Shown: piece after piece, positions 17,314 through 27,494 of the stretch | How the letters are laid out: every line of letters starts with the position of its first letter | Position numbering within the stretch: position 1 is the stretch's first letter | Made by a program: the position numbers and the translations under genes | Notes under the pieces: generated by a model | The model's input: the letters and a program-made list of their open reading frames with translations, nothing else | What the model was told of the DNA's origin: nothing | Database searches by the model: none | Source: Halomonas sp. | GTDB taxonomy: Bacteria > Pseudomonadota > Gammaproteobacteria > Pseudomonadales > Halomonadaceae | Length of the DNA stretch: 64,000 bases | Direction of reading: 5' to 3' | NCBI RefSeq assembly: GCF_011050415.1 | Contig: NZ_DRFS01000025.1 | Span: 62,001-126,000 of the forward strand

Positions 17314-18324
17314 ATGAGCGATACACAGTCACAAGAAAACGTTATTAACAGCACTAGCGCCACTGTCCACGCTAGCGCCTCCCCCGGCGAGTTATTGTTG
17401 CGCCAGCGTGAACAGCTTGGCGTTCCGCTTGCTGATGCTGCCCGGGCACTGAACTTACGGCCTGCAGTCATTGGTGGGCTTGAGCGGGATGATTACCAAG
17501 AAATTCCGGTAGCTGCTTATCGTCGCGGCTACCTGCGCGCTTATGCAAAATATCTCGGCATGGATGATCATCTTGTCCTTGAGGCTTATCAAGCCCGTAA
17601 TGGGACGATCGACACCGAGCGCAAAGTTACCCCCGTTTCGACAGCTAGCAGACCTCCGTCAAAGATTGGCGCATGGCTGTTTAAGCTAGTCACGCTGCTG
17701 GTTATTGTTGGGCTGATTGCCGTTACCGTTATGTGGTGGCAAAGCCGTGGTGGTAATGAGCCGCCGGGGCTTAGCTCTTCCCCCACAGAAGAAACCACGC
17801 CGCCACCTGCACTGCCTGCCAACGATGAGCCTGCTCCAGGTGCTAACGGCACCGCGAGCCCTGGTTTCACCAGTGGCGGCGAAAATACCGCGCTGATTAG
17901 CGATGCCGTTAACATTTCACCTACACCGACGACTTCTGAAGAGCCGATGACAGGTGAAGATGATAGTGACGTGGCGACAGCACCGGACTTACCTGCACCA
18001 ACAGAGACCGCGGACGAGCCACAAACAGCCGCAGTGGAAGATGACGCCACCACTGGCGACGACGCCGAGCAGCCTGTTAACGTCAATACGCTTGAACTCA
18101 CCTTCAACGAGCAGTCGTGGACTGAAATTTTTGATGCTACCAACCAGCGCGTCTTTGTTGGTCTGCAAACCCCCGGCACTAGCACTACCGTTGAGGGCGA
18201 ACCTCCGTTTCGCCTGACGGTAGGTAATGCCACCGGCGTTGAGTTGCGCTATCAGGGCGAGGAAGTTGATCTTCCCGCCCGTGCTGGTGCTAATAACGTT
18301 GCCCGATTCACCCTGGGAGAGTGA
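17314..18324 (+). CDS. rodZ: Cytoskeleton protein RodZ
   Basis: A 336-residue membrane protein that links MreB to the cell-wall synthesis machinery in rod-shaped cells. It has a Cro/C1-like helix-turn-helix in the cytoplasm (about residues 25-95), one membrane span at 119-141 ([19 protein letters not shown]), a long Pro/Thr/Glu-rich periplasmic linker and a C-terminal beta domain (DUF4115, about 258-336). The acidic linker is typical of salt-adapted proteins. It overlaps the annotated GTG option for ispG. Confidence 0.92.
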   Translation: MSDTQSQENVINSTSATVHASASPGELLLRQREQLGVPLADAARALNLRPAVIGGLERDDYQEIPVAAYRRGYLRAYAKYLGMDDHLVLEAYQARNGTIDTERKVTPVSTASRPPSKIGAWLFKLVTLLVIVGLIAVTVMWWQSRGGNEPPGLSSSPTEETTPPPALPANDEPAPGANGTASPGFTSGGENTALISDAVNISPTPTTSEEPMTGEDDSDVATAPDLPAPTETADEPQTAAVEDDATTGDDAEQPVNVNTLELTFNEQSWTEIFDATNQRVFVGLQTPGTSTTVEGEPPFRLTVGNATGVELRYQGEEVDLPARAGANNVARFTLGE

Positions 18325-18332
18325 CCCGCCTT

Positions 18333-19448
18333 ATGCACGCACCTTCTCCGATTAAACGCCGCATTTCTCGCCAAATTCACGTTGGCAACGTTGCGGTTGG
18401 CGGTGATGCGCCTATCTCCGTTCAAAGCATGACCAATACCAACACCTTGGATGTAGCAGCGACCGTTGCCCAAATCCAGCAGTTGGAAAAAGCCGGTGCG
18501 GATATTGTGCGCGTTTCAGTGCCCGATATGGACGCCGCGGAAACCTTTGGTCAAATCAAAAAGTTAGTGGATATTCCGCTCGTTGCCGATATCCATTTTG
18601 ATTACAAAATCGCCCTGCGTGTTGCCGAGCTAGGGGTCGACTGCCTGCGTATTAATCCAGGCAACATCGGTCGTGAAGACCGGGTCCGCGCCGTTGTTAG
18701 CGCTGCCCGAGATCACGGCATTCCCATTCGTATTGGTGTTAACGCGGGTTCGTTAGAAAAAGACTTGCAGAAGAAATATGGCGAGCCAACGCCAGCGGCG
18801 CTGGTGGAGTCTGCCATGCGCCATATTGATTACCTAGAGCGTCTCGACTTCGCCGAATTCAAAGTCAGTGTTAAAGCCTCTGATGTGTTTATGGCTGTTG
18901 CGGCTTATCGCGACCTTGCGACACGCATTGAACAGCCGCTTCACCTGGGCATTACCGAAGCGGGCGGGCTACGTTCGGGCACCGTGAAATCATCGATTGG
19001 CCTTGGCATGCTGCTGATGGACGGCATTGGTGACACCATTCGCGTTTCACTCGCGGCCGACCCGGTGGAAGAGATTAAAGTCGGCTTCGATATGCTCAGA
19101 AGCCTTAAGCTGCGCTCCAAAGGCATCAACTTTATTGCTTGCCCCAGCTGTTCGCGCCAGAACTTCGACGTCATTAGCACCATGAACCAGCTCGAAGAGC
19201 GCCTTGAAGATGTCATGACCCCCTTGAACGTCTCGGTAATTGGTTGCGTTGTTAACGGCCCAGGCGAAGCCAAAGAGACCGATATCGGCCTGACAGGGGG
19301 TAGTCCTGCCAACTTGGTATATATCGATGGCAAACCGGCCAGCAAGCTACGCAACGACCATTTGGTGGACGATTTAGAGAAGCTGATTCGTGACAAAGTG
19401 CGCGAAAAACAGCAGCAGCAAGACGACATGATTGCCAGAAGCGTTTAA
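18333..19448 (+). CDS. ispG: (E)-4-hydroxy-3-methylbut-2-enyl-diphosphate synthase IspG
   Basis: A 371-residue 4Fe-4S enzyme of the non-mevalonate isoprenoid pathway that makes HMBPP from methylerythritol cyclodiphosphate. Cluster ligands are in ACPSCSRQ and [10 protein letters not shown]. The ATG at 18333 ([10 protein letters not shown]) aligns with the E. coli start; an in-frame GTG at 18321 overlaps the rodZ stop and has a ribosome site too close to use. It runs in the rodZ-ispG-hisS series. Confidence 0.95.
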   Translation: MHAPSPIKRRISRQIHVGNVAVGGDAPISVQSMTNTNTLDVAATVAQIQQLEKAGADIVRVSVPDMDAAETFGQIKKLVDIPLVADIHFDYKIALRVAELGVDCLRINPGNIGREDRVRAVVSAARDHGIPIRIGVNAGSLEKDLQKKYGEPTPAALVESAMRHIDYLERLDFAEFKVSVKASDVFMAVAAYRDLATRIEQPLHLGITEAGGLRSGTVKSSIGLGMLLMDGIGDTIRVSLAADPVEEIKVGFDMLRSLKLRSKGINFIACPSCSRQNFDVISTMNQLEERLEDVMTPLNVSVIGCVVNGPGEAKETDIGLTGGSPANLVYIDGKPASKLRNDHLVDDLEKLIRDKVREKQQQQDDMIARSV

Positions 19449-19507
19449 GCGCTGGGCTAACTGCCAGCGTGCGTATCTAACCTACGCAGGCAGATAAGGA
19501 GTTTTCA

Positions 19508-20809
19508 TTGAGCAAGTCCGCCGTTAAAAAGATTCAAGCCATTCGTGGTATGAACGATCTATTACCCAGTGACAGCCCGCGCTGGCAGTTCTTTGAAACC
19601 AAAGTACGTCACCTTATGTTGCGCTATGGCTTCAACGAAATTCGTACGCCTATTGTTGAGCAAACCGCGCTGTTTGCGCGCTCTATCGGTGAAGTCACCG
19701 ACATTGTCGAAAAAGAGATGTACACCTTCGACGATCGCAACAGCGAAAGTTTAACCCTGCGCCCAGAAGGCACCGCCAGCTGTGTGCGTGCAGCCATGGA
19801 GCATGGGCTGCTGTATAACCAAACCCAGCGGTTGTGGTACCAGGGCCCGATGTTTCGCTACGAGCGTCCACAAAAAGGCCGCTACCGCCAGTTCCACCAA
19901 ATTGGCGTTGAGACGTTTGGTTTTGATGGCCCGGATATAGACGCCGAAGTGATTTTGCTGTCGGCCCGCTTATGGCAAGAGCTAGGGCTGATGGAGCATG
20001 TCACCCTGGAGCTTAACTCCTTGGGTTCATCTGAGGCGCGTGCTGCTTATCGCGACACGCTGGTGGCCTATTTTGAGCAGCACCAAGATGTGCTGGATGA
20101 AGACTCAAAGCGCCGTTTGACCAGCAATCCGCTGCGCATTCTGGATTCAAAAAATCCTGCCATGGCCGAAATGCTAGACGCCGCGCCGCAGCTAATGGAT
20201 CACTTGGATTCAGAATCACGCGAACACTTTGAGCAGCTCACCAAGATGCTAGAAGCGGCGGATATTCCCTATGTGATTAACCCACGCCTAGTGCGCGGGC
20301 TCGATTACTACTGCCGCACGGTATTCGAGTGGACCACCACTGCCCTCGGCAGCCAGGGCACCGTTTGTGCGGGCGGCCGCTACGACGGTCTTGTAGAACA
20401 GCTGGGCGGCAAACCTACGCCAGCGGTGGGTTTTGCGATGGGTATTGAACGGCTGATTCTGCTGCTTGATACGCTAGACTTAATCCCTGACGACTCACTT
20501 GGCGGCTGTGATCTCTATCTCTTGCCCATGGATGATAACGCAACTATTGCGGCGATCACGTTGGCTGAGCAGCTGCGCAGCGAATTGCCAACGCTGCGCC
20601 TGCAGCTTCATTGCGGCGGTGGTAGCTTCAAAAGCCGGATCAAAAAAGCCGACAAAAGCGGCGCGCCGATGGCTATTCTGCTCGGAGAAGATGAAATGTC
20701 TGAGCAGGCAGCGACGCTCAAGTTTCTACGCGATGAGCGCGAGCAACAGCGTGTGCCCTTTGCAACCCTAGGCCAAACGCTAGGTGAGCTACTGGCTGCT
20801 GACACTTAA
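19508..20809 (+). CDS. hisS: Histidyl-tRNA synthetase, TTG start
   Basis: A 433-residue class II synthetase. It has the N-terminal [12 protein letters not shown], motif 2 ([20 protein letters not shown]), the HisA box LVRGLDYY, and motif 3 [11 protein letters not shown]. The start is a TTG at 19508: AAGGAG sits 7 bases before it, and the residues that follow ([13 protein letters not shown]) fit the family N-terminus. The next ATG would remove IQAIRG. A TTG start may limit translation. Confidence 0.95.
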   Translation: MSKSAVKKIQAIRGMNDLLPSDSPRWQFFETKVRHLMLRYGFNEIRTPIVEQTALFARSIGEVTDIVEKEMYTFDDRNSESLTLRPEGTASCVRAAMEHGLLYNQTQRLWYQGPMFRYERPQKGRYRQFHQIGVETFGFDGPDIDAEVILLSARLWQELGLMEHVTLELNSLGSSEARAAYRDTLVAYFEQHQDVLDEDSKRRLTSNPLRILDSKNPAMAEMLDAAPQLMDHLDSESREHFEQLTKMLEAADIPYVINPRLVRGLDYYCRTVFEWTTTALGSQGTVCAGGRYDGLVEQLGGKPTPAVGFAMGIERLILLLDTLDLIPDDSLGGCDLYLLPMDDNATIAAITLAEQLRSELPTLRLQLHCGGGSFKSRIKKADKSGAPMAILLGEDEMSEQAATLKFLRDEREQQRVPFATLGQTLGELLAADT

Positions 20810-20812
20810 TGT

Positions 20813-20835
20813 CCAGCAGGCAATAGACCTGCTGG
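20813..20835 (+). terminator. Hairpin after hisS without T tract
   Basis: CCAGCAGG (20813-20820) and CCTGCTGG (20828-20835) form a perfect 8-bp stem with a 7-base loop just after the hisS stop. No T run follows; it may be an RNA stability element or a weak terminator. Confidence 0.4.
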
Positions 20836-20879
20836 TGTATACCGACTCGACATAGACTCATTTGAATAGGAGACCGCCC

Positions 20880-21539
20880 GTGGCGGAGCTGAGAAGCGAC
20901 GAAGAGCAGCTAGACGCAGTCAAGCGCTGGTGGAAAGAAAACGGAATTTCATTGGTGGCAGGCGCCGTCATTGCTGCTGCGGGTGTGTTCGGCTGGAATG
21001 CCTGGCAGAACTACCAGCAGGGCCAGTCAGAGGCCGCATCCATGCGCTACCAGCAGTTGGTCAACATGACCACGGGCAGCGACCTTGCCGAGGATGAGCT
21101 CGTCAGCGCACGCAACATGGTCAGCGAACTTAACGATGAACATGGCAATACACTGTATGCCGAACTCGCTCTGCTGCTTGATGCGCGTCTCGCCATTCAG
21201 CAAGGTGATTTAGAGGGTGCCAAAGCATCGCTTGAAAGTGCTGCTGACAACTCTTCACGCCGTTACGTACAGAGCCTTGCCTGGCTAAGACTCGCGCGAA
21301 TTGAGCTTGCTGAAGGCAATGCCGATCAAGCACTCGCGCTGTTAGATGAACCGATCACCGATGCACTAGCCGCCCAGCGTGAAGATGTGCGTGGCGATGC
21401 TTTTGCCGCCCAAGGCGACACCGAGGCGGCCCGCGATGCATGGCAAAATGCCCTGCAACTAGCACAAACCCATAATCAGCCGCTTTACGGCGTGCAGTTC
21501 AAGCTTGACGATCTCGGCGCTGAGGAGGCGACACAATGA
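20880..21539 (+). CDS. yfgM: YfgM-like ancillary SecYEG translocon subunit
   Basis: A 219-residue membrane-anchored periplasmic protein. It has a short acidic cytoplasmic N-terminus, one span at about 23-41 (SLVAGAVIAAAGVFGWNAW), then a tetratricopeptide-like periplasmic domain. In E. coli YfgM works with PpiD at the Sec translocon and affects Rcs signalling. The GTG at 20880 follows AGGAGA; the frame also has a TTG at 20862, which would place the ribosome site inside the gene. It overlaps bamB by four bases. Confidence 0.88.
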   Translation: MAELRSDEEQLDAVKRWWKENGISLVAGAVIAAAGVFGWNAWQNYQQGQSEAASMRYQQLVNMTTGSDLAEDELVSARNMVSELNDEHGNTLYAELALLLDARLAIQQGDLEGAKASLESAADNSSRRYVQSLAWLRLARIELAEGNADQALALLDEPITDALAAQREDVRGDAFAAQGDTEAARDAWQNALQLAQTHNQPLYGVQFKLDDLGAEEATQ

Positions 21540-22699
21540 CGGCTATTTCAAAACAGCTATTGCGGGCAAGCTTGGGCGCGCTGACGTTTGCGCTGCTGGT
21601 CGGTTGCGCCAGCAAAGGCGAACCGGCTTTTACGCCTAAAGAGTTGCGCAGTTTCGATGAGACTTCCTCTCTGGACACCCAGTGGCGGCGCAATATCGGT
21701 GCGGGACTAGGCAATGCGCGCTACCCTATTGCCCCCGCTCGCGAAGGCGATAGCGTGTTTGCTGCCGACGCTGAAGGCGTGGTAATGGCAATGAATGCCA
21801 GTAGCGGCGCGGTCGAGTGGCAAATTAATCTCGACACCCCCCTTTCCAGCGCACTGACTGCCATTGCTGGCCAGGTCTATCTGGGTACCCGTAACGGCGA
21901 AGTCATTGCACTTGATCAGCGTGATGGCAGTGAAAGCTGGCGCGCGCGGGTATCCAGTGAAGTGCTGGCCGCTCCGCAGGCGAATCAGCAGCTGTTAGTG
22001 GTGCAGAGTATTGATGGTCAAGTCACTGCACTGGATCGTGCTAGCGGCGCCGAGCGTTGGGTGTATACCAGCTCGCAACCGGCGCTGACGCTTCGCGGCA
22101 CGGGCACCCCCATGGTCATTGATCCGGTGAGTTTTGTTGGACTGGCCAATGGTCGCTTAGCGACGCTAGATAACCGCAGCGGCCAACCGCTATGGGATAT
22201 GCAAGTTGCCACGCCACGCGGGCGTAGCGAAGTAGCTCGCTTAGTTGATCTTTCTGGCCAGCCAATCATCAGCCCCGATGGCCGTCTGTTTGTGACCAGT
22301 TATAACGGCCGTGTTGTCGCGCTTGAAGCCACTCAGGGTGACCTACTCTGGGAAGCGAACATCTCTAGCCGTCATACGCCTATTCTGGTCGGCAATCTAC
22401 TGTTTGTTGTCACCGACAATAGCCACGTAGTTGCACTAGATGCTAACAGTGGTCGTGAGATTTGGCGTAATAATGATCTTGAAGATCGCTGGTTAACGTC
22501 ACCCGCCTTTGCCGACGGTCGGTTAGTATTCGGTGACTTTGAAGGCTATCTTCACCTGATTGACGCTCGTGAAGGCGATATTGTCGGACGCACACGCGTG
22601 CACAGTTCGGGCATTAGCGTACGCCCGGTCACTGAAGGCGGCACCATTCATGTTCAGGCCAACAATGGTCGCCTGGAAACCCTGGAAGTAACTCCATGA
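21536..22699 (+). CDS. bamB: Outer-membrane assembly lipoprotein BamB
   Basis: A 387-residue lipoprotein of the BAM complex, which folds beta-barrel proteins into the outer membrane. Lipobox LLVGC (C24) is followed by an eight-bladed PQQ-type propeller with repeated AxDxxxGxxxW blades ([55 protein letters not shown]). It overlaps yfgM upstream (ATGA) and der downstream (ATGA), so the three are translationally coupled. Confidence 0.95.
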   Translation: MTAISKQLLRASLGALTFALLVGCASKGEPAFTPKELRSFDETSSLDTQWRRNIGAGLGNARYPIAPAREGDSVFAADAEGVVMAMNASSGAVEWQINLDTPLSSALTAIAGQVYLGTRNGEVIALDQRDGSESWRARVSSEVLAAPQANQQLLVVQSIDGQVTALDRASGAERWVYTSSQPALTLRGTGTPMVIDPVSFVGLANGRLATLDNRSGQPLWDMQVATPRGRSEVARLVDLSGQPIISPDGRLFVTSYNGRVVALEATQGDLLWEANISSRHTPILVGNLLFVVTDNSHVVALDANSGREIWRNNDLEDRWLTSPAFADGRLVFGDFEGYLHLIDAREGDIVGRTRVHSSGISVRPVTEGGTIHVQANNGRLETLEVTP

Positions 22700-24099
22700 C
22701 ACCCGTCATTGCTTTAGTCGGTCGCCCTAATGTGGGCAAATCGACGCTGTTTAACCGCCTAACGCGCTCGCGTGACGCACTAGTGGCCGATTTTCCTGGC
22801 CTCACCCGCGACCGCAAGTATGGCAATGGCATGCTGGGTGACAAGGTGTATACGGTGATCGACACCGGCGGCATTAGCGGTGACGAAGAGGGTATTGACG
22901 CTGCCATGGCGGAGCAATCCCTCGCCGCCATTGATGAAGCCGACATCGTGCTGTTTATGGTCGATGCACGCGCTGGTCTTATCGCCGCTGATCAAGCGAT
23001 TGCCAACCACCTGCGGGTTAATCAGAAAAAAACCTGGCTGGTGGTGAATAAAACCGACGGGCTGGAAGAGCACTCAGCAATGGGCGACTTCTGGTCGCTG
23101 GGCCTAGGCGACCCATGGCCCATCGCGGCCGCTCACGGGCGCAATGTTTCGACCCTAATGGACGTCGTGCTAGCCCCCTTTCCCGAGCGCGATGCCAGCA
23201 TTCCTGCGGACACCGGCAGCAAAGGCGTTCGTATCGGCGTGGTTGGGCGTCCCAACGTAGGCAAATCGACGCTGGTCAATCGCCTGCTGGGTGAAGAGCG
23301 TGTGGTAGTATTTGATGAAGCGGGCACTACCCGTGACTCCATCGAGATCCCCTTCGAGCGCCGCGGCAAGCCCTATGTACTGATTGATACCGCCGGTATT
23401 CGGCGCCGCAAAAATGTCCGTGAAGTTACCGAAAAGTTTTCCATTATCAAAACACTGGATGCGATCAAAGAGTCACATGTAGTGATCATGGTACTCGACG
23501 GCTCCAGCGGTTTGGTCGAGCAGGATATGCACCTGCTCGATTATATATTAACCTCAGGACGCGCCCTGGTACTGGCAGTGAATAAGTGGGACGGCCTTGA
23601 GAGTGAAGCCAAGGATAAAATGCGCACCGAGATCAAGCGCCGCCTGGGCTTTGCGGATTACGCCGAGCTGCACTTTATTTCCGCGCTGCATGGCACGGCG
23701 GTGGGAGATCTTTACCCCTCCATTGACCGGGCATTTGACGCCGCCAACGCTCACTGGTCGACCAACCGTCTAACTACCCTGCTTCAGGATGCAGTCAGCC
23801 AAAACCCGCCGCCGATGGTACATGGTCGCCGGATTAAGCTGCGCATGGCACACCAGGGCGGCAGTAACCCACCCATTATTGTTGTGCACGGAAATCAAAC
23901 CGAGTCGCTGCCAGAAGCGTACCGCCGTTATTTGACCAATACCTTCCGTAAGGTATTAAAGGTCCGTGGCACGCCGATACGCTTTGAGTTTCGCTCAGGT
24001 AGTAACCCGTTCGACACCATGGCCGGGGCAAGTGATAAAGAGAAGGCTAAAAAACGCGAGCTGAACCGTACCAAAGAAGCGCGTAAAAGCCGTCGTTAA
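22696..24099 (+). CDS. der: Ribosome-assembly GTPase Der (EngA)
   Basis: A 467-residue protein with two tandem GTPase domains and a C-terminal KH-like domain; it is essential for 50S subunit maturation. Each half shows G1 GRPNVGKST (near residues 8 and about 180), G3 DTGG / DTAG and G4 NKTD / NKWD. The basic tail ([16 protein letters not shown]) is typical. Conserved place after bamB. Confidence 0.96.
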   Translation: MTPVIALVGRPNVGKSTLFNRLTRSRDALVADFPGLTRDRKYGNGMLGDKVYTVIDTGGISGDEEGIDAAMAEQSLAAIDEADIVLFMVDARAGLIAADQAIANHLRVNQKKTWLVVNKTDGLEEHSAMGDFWSLGLGDPWPIAAAHGRNVSTLMDVVLAPFPERDASIPADTGSKGVRIGVVGRPNVGKSTLVNRLLGEERVVVFDEAGTTRDSIEIPFERRGKPYVLIDTAGIRRRKNVREVTEKFSIIKTLDAIKESHVVIMVLDGSSGLVEQDMHLLDYILTSGRALVLAVNKWDGLESEAKDKMRTEIKRRLGFADYAELHFISALHGTAVGDLYPSIDRAFDAANAHWSTNRLTTLLQDAVSQNPPPMVHGRRIKLRMAHQGGSNPPIIVVHGNQTESLPEAYRRYLTNTFRKVLKVRGTPIRFEFRSGSNPFDTMAGASDKEKAKKRELNRTKEARKSRR

Positions 24100-24138
24100 T
24101 TACTGCCTTACCCATTTTGCCCTTCCTAGGGGGATTGT

Positions 24139-24753
24139 ATGCGTTTTATTGCTCGTCGTTGGCGTTGGCTTACCCTGTTTGGCTTTGCAAGCTTGCTTAC
24201 AGGCTGTCTTGCCCTGCCCCAAACCGGCCTGTTCGCGTTTCGTTTAGCGGTGACCTCGCTGGGCGTGGAAGATGTGCGCATCGGCCCGTATAGTATTAAC
24301 GCTGGCTTAGACACCAGCGATATAACAAGCTTGATTGCCTCCAGCCTTGGTGCAGGAAGCCTTCCTATACAGGCCACCTTAGCCATGGGCCTTGGATTAC
24401 CCGCAGGAATGCCCCCTGTAGAAATGTCAGGCTTTCGCTGGTCGCTGGATGTGCCCGGCGCAGATCCCGTTCAGGGGGAGTATGAGCAAGATGTAACGCT
24501 AACATCGGGAGACGATGCTAACCTGCGCCTACCGGTCGCCTTTGATGTGCTCACTACCGATCCTCAACGTATGAGACCAATGCTGGAACTTGCCAGCCAG
24601 CTAGCCTCACAGGGCGAGCTACCCGCTGGTAGCCAGTTGGCGATCACCCCAGGAGATTTACGTGGCTTGGGCATGCGTCTTCCGGCAGGACTGCTAACGC
24701 CGACTATCCGACTAAACGTGGGTGCCGATGGTCAGTTAGTCCCACAGGGTTAA
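24139..24753 (+). CDS. Uncharacterised lipoprotein, possibly LEA-2 (WHy) fold
   Basis: A 204-residue predicted lipoprotein: basic start, hydrophobic segment, lipobox LLTGC (C23). I do not recognise it with certainty. The middle part (VEMSGFRWSLDVPG, then a Gly/Asp turn and LRLPVAFDVL) resembles the strand pattern of LEA-2 domains, which are found in bacterial lipoproteins linked to stress. It lies 39 bases after der with GGGGG before the ATG and may be read from the same transcript. No function is assigned. Confidence 0.6.
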   Translation: MRFIARRWRWLTLFGFASLLTGCLALPQTGLFAFRLAVTSLGVEDVRIGPYSINAGLDTSDITSLIASSLGAGSLPIQATLAMGLGLPAGMPPVEMSGFRWSLDVPGADPVQGEYEQDVTLTSGDDANLRLPVAFDVLTTDPQRMRPMLELASQLASQGELPAGSQLAITPGDLRGLGMRLPAGLLTPTIRLNVGADGQLVPQG

Positions 24754-24780
24754 ACTCTCTTCCTAAGCATTTCCCCCCCA

Positions 24781-24823
24781 CCACCCTGTTTGCAGCCTAA
24801 CCATTGGACTGCAAACAGGATGG
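24781..24823 (+). terminator. Long hairpin after the der-lipoprotein unit
   Basis: CCACCCTGTTTGCAG (24781-24795) pairs with CTGCAAACAGGATGG (24809-24823) with one mismatch and a 13-base loop. The following TTTAAG is a weak tract. The rest of the gap to 24997 is AT-rich; a TATGAT at 24917-24922 could be the -10 for the next gene. Confidence 0.5.
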
Positions 24824-24997
24824 TTTAAGAAACATATGTCTTAATAAACAAAATGGTCTAATAAGCGCATTAAACGGTTGCTCAGTTCAGCCTCCATACT
24901 CACCCTCTAGGTGGGTTATGATAGGAGGGATTGAATTACTGTTATCAGTGGTTATCTTGTAAGCAAGCAACCCATTCGTCGATAAGGAAACCGTCTC

Positions 24998-25801
24998 ATG
25001 CGCTGGCTTCGCCCTTTTGCTATTACCGCTTTGTGTGCGTCTATCGCCGCTTGTACCACCTCTCCCACAGGTCGCTCGCAGCTACTGCTGCTCTCGGATG
25101 GCGAACTCAATGAGATGGGGCGCCAGGCATTTTCTCAATATCAGCAAGATCTCCCTTCTGCCGGGCAAGCTAGCCAGCGCTATGTACAGTGTATTGCCGA
25201 TGCTATCGTTGCGGTACTGCCTGCACAGCAGCAACAGCTAGACTGGCAAATTCGCGTATTTCAATCTGAGCAGCCCAATGCCTTTGCGCTACCCGGCGGT
25301 TATATGGGTGTAAATACCGGCATGCTTGATATTGCCACCAGCCAAGACCAGCTTGCTTCCGTTATCGGTCACGAAATTGGCCACGTATTGGCCAACCACG
25401 CCAATGAACGCGCCTCCACCCAAAGCGCTACATCGCTCGGCTTATCAGTTGTTTCCAGCGCCTCCGGCATGCAGGGGGCGGGTGGTCAGCAACTGATGGG
25501 CGTACTGGGCATGGGGGCTCAATACGGTATTGTACTGCCCTTCTCCCGTGCGCATGAAAGTGAAGCCGACATCATTGGTCTCGATCTAATGGCGCAAGCG
25601 GGTTTTGATCCCCGCGAGAGCGTCACGCTTTGGGAAAATATGCAGGCGGTATCCGGCGGCGGCGCTCCCCCAGAGTGGATGTCGACTCACCCAGGCCAAG
25701 GGCAGCGTATCCAGGGTTTGCAAGCCAATATGGATCAAGCCCTGGCTCGTTATGAGCAAGCCCGAAGCAGTGGACGTACACCTAACTGCCCACGCCCTTA
25801 A
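24998..25801 (+). CDS. M48-family zinc metalloprotease lipoprotein (LoiP/YggG-like)
   Basis: A 267-residue lipoprotein protease. Signal peptide and lipobox IAAC (C19), then the M48 core: NAFALPGGYMGVNTGML near 94, zinc motif HEIGH (125-129) and the third-ligand helix ESEADIIGLDLMAQAGFDP. These match LoiP/YggG and other Oma1-like periplasmic proteases that trim misfolded envelope proteins. It is shorter than BepA and has no TPR tail. AAGGAAA precedes the ATG. The specific name LoiP is not certain. Confidence 0.87.
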   Translation: MRWLRPFAITALCASIAACTTSPTGRSQLLLLSDGELNEMGRQAFSQYQQDLPSAGQASQRYVQCIADAIVAVLPAQQQQLDWQIRVFQSEQPNAFALPGGYMGVNTGMLDIATSQDQLASVIGHEIGHVLANHANERASTQSATSLGLSVVSSASGMQGAGGQQLMGVLGMGAQYGIVLPFSRAHESEADIIGLDLMAQAGFDPRESVTLWENMQAVSGGGAPPEWMSTHPGQGQRIQGLQANMDQALARYEQARSSGRTPNCPRP

Positions 25802-25820
25802 TGGCTCTTTTGAGGTTTAA

Positions 25821-26078
25821 ATGATTAAGCTAGGCTTACTGCTGTTGGTACTTCCCGTATGCGTATTAATGGGCATCTATTTCTGGGAGCTAAGCGACAT
25901 ACGTGAATGCCAGCTAGACGGCGGGCATTGGGACTATATTGAGAGTACCTGCTCGGATACCCCACAGCCGTTTGTCTCCTGGCTGGAGCGCTACCCCTTA
26001 CTGGTGAATGGTGGGATGCTGCTCTCGGTAGTGGGAATGCTGATGTGCATGGTGGGGCTGTACGTAAAACGTAGATAA
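25821..26078 (+). CDS. Small two-span membrane protein, unknown function
   Basis: An 85-residue protein with two predicted membrane helices (about 3-22 and 59-80) joined by a loop with two cysteines (REC at about 30 and STC at 44), which could form a disulfide in the periplasm. It starts 19 bases after the protease gene and is probably co-transcribed with it. I do not recognise a family. Confidence 0.6.
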   Translation: MIKLGLLLLVLPVCVLMGIYFWELSDIRECQLDGGHWDYIESTCSDTPQPFVSWLERYPLLVNGGMLLSVVGMLMCMVGLYVKRR

Positions 26079-26095
26079 GCATGGCGGCAGCCTCT

Positions 26096-26139
26096 CAATA
26101 CACCGCCTGCAGGCTTAGGCTCAAACAGGCGATGTATTG
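26096..26139. terminator. Candidate bidirectional terminator between convergent genes
   Basis: CAATACACCGCCTG (26096-26109) pairs with CAGGCGATGTATTG (26126-26139), one mismatch, 16-base loop, in the gap between the small membrane protein and the amidase. There is no long T run on either side. Confidence 0.5.
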
Positions 26140-26183
26140 ATCTTGAACATGCAGGGTGCTACACGCTGTTGAGGTGACTTTCT

Positions 26184-27455
26184 TTAAGTGGTGACTTGCC
26201 GAGCCATTAACGTACGGGCAATTTCAAGCAACTTTTGATCCTGCCAGCGATTAGCAATTAGCTGCACACCTACCGGCATGCCGTTCTGCCCCTGGCTTAG
26301 CGGCAGGTTGAGACACGGCACACCCAGCAGCGTCCAGGCTCGGCTATAAATAGGGTCGCCCGTGGCCTCTCCTTCTGGAGCTACACCGGGAGCGCTGGCG
26401 GCTAGAATCACATCAACCTCACTCCCAAATACACTCATTAATGCCTGCTGCTGGGTATCCGTGGCACCCCTAGCCTCCAGATATCGGGCATAACTAATCG
26501 CGTTACCCTCTTCGATCAGCTCAATCAGCTTGGGTCCCATCTGCTTGACGAAACGGACGAACTCGCTAGCCAGCGCTTGCGCAGCTTCATAGGCCATGAC
26601 TACCTTCTGATGTTCAACCAGCGCTTCATACTGCTCGTCTAACGCCAGCGGTACCAGCTCGGCTCCCGCCTGCTCAAGCTGCGTTTGAGCATGGGCGAGG
26701 GCCTGCTCGACATCAGCATCAAGCGGCAAATTGCCCGGCAGGCTGCTAACCCCTACCCGTACACCGGCGAGGCTGTTAAGCGGCGTAATACTCGGCGCTC
26801 GCGTCAGTGCTGAAAAGGTGGTGCAAATATCTTCAATATGCCGCGCGAACCAGCCCAACGTATCCAGCGAAGGGGCGAAGGCCTTGACGCCAGCGGCACT
26901 CACCGTATCGAAGGTTGGCTTAAAGCCGAACACCCCGCAGTAGCTTGCCGGGCGGATCATGCTACCTGCCGTTTGAGTACCAAAGGCAAGTGGCACCATG
27001 CCAGCGGCCACCGCTGCGGCCGAACCGCTGGAAGAGCCGCCGGGGGTACGTGAAGCATCATGGGGGTTGCGGGTTTTGCCGGGGGTGAAGTAAGCAAACT
27101 CAGTGGATACCGTCTTGCCCATAATCAACGCGCCCTGCTCTTTTAGCAGTGTCACTAGGGCAGCATCGACCAGCGACCCTTCGGAGTGAAGGTAACCACG
27201 GGTACCCCAGCGGGTTGGCAGGTCAACGGTATCGATAATATCTTTAATGCCGACCGGGACTCCGTAGAGAGGGCTTTCGGCAAGGCGAGCATCCGGTATG
27301 GCAGGCTCTGACGCCAGAGCTTCCCAGGCCTGTACTTCAGGCTCACGCTGATCGATACGCGCCGCGCAGGCGTGCCACCAGTCAAGGGGCTCGGCCTGCC
27401 CATTAGCCAGGGCGATTTGATAGGCATCAATAGTCATCGTTGAATCATGGTTCAC
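26184..27455 (-). CDS. Amidase-signature family hydrolase (GatA-like)
   Basis: About 423 residues. The amidase-signature core is clear: a Lys in GVPVGIKDIID, the Gly/Ser-rich TPGGSSSGSAAAVAAG, and the serine nucleophile in TQTAGSMIRPASYCG, giving the Ser-cisSer-Lys triad. It hydrolyses an amide; the substrate is not evident, and GatA itself is unlikely as no gatB or gatC is nearby. The GTG at 27455 is preferred for its GGAG at 7 bases; an ATG at 27437 is the alternative. It is the last gene of an operon with a TauE-like exporter and an NMT1-type importer, suggesting import and hydrolysis of an amide. Confidence 0.83.
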   Translation of the reverse strand: MNHDSTMTIDAYQIALANGQAEPLDWWHACAARIDQREPEVQAWEALASEPAIPDARLAESPLYGVPVGIKDIIDTVDLPTRWGTRGYLHSEGSLVDAALVTLLKEQGALIMGKTVSTEFAYFTPGKTRNPHDASRTPGGSSSGSAAAVAAGMVPLAFGTQTAGSMIRPASYCGVFGFKPTFDTVSAAGVKAFAPSLDTLGWFARHIEDICTTFSALTRAPSITPLNSLAGVRVGVSSLPGNLPLDADVEQALAHAQTQLEQAGAELVPLALDEQYEALVEHQKVVMAYEAAQALASEFVRFVKQMGPKLIELIEEGNAISYARYLEARGATDTQQQALMSVFGSEVDVILAASAPGVAPEGEATGDPIYSRAWTLLGVPCLNLPLSQGQNGMPVGVQLIANRWQDQKLLEIARTLMARQVTT

Positions 27456-27494
27456 ATTACATCTCCACTTAAGCTCAGCGGCCAAACGAACCGC

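Noticed and set aside
17589..18233. A 214-codon open frame on the minus strand
   Set aside because: It lies inside rodZ, is Ser/Val-rich low-complexity shadow of the acidic Thr/Pro linker, and has no ribosome site.
18941..19429. A 162-codon minus-strand frame inside ispG
   Set aside because: It is an antisense shadow of a highly conserved gene, with Ser-rich composition typical of such frames.
26184..27455. GatA subunit of the amidotransferase
   Set aside because: No gatB or gatC is adjacent, the protein is shorter than GatA, and it sits in a transport operon.
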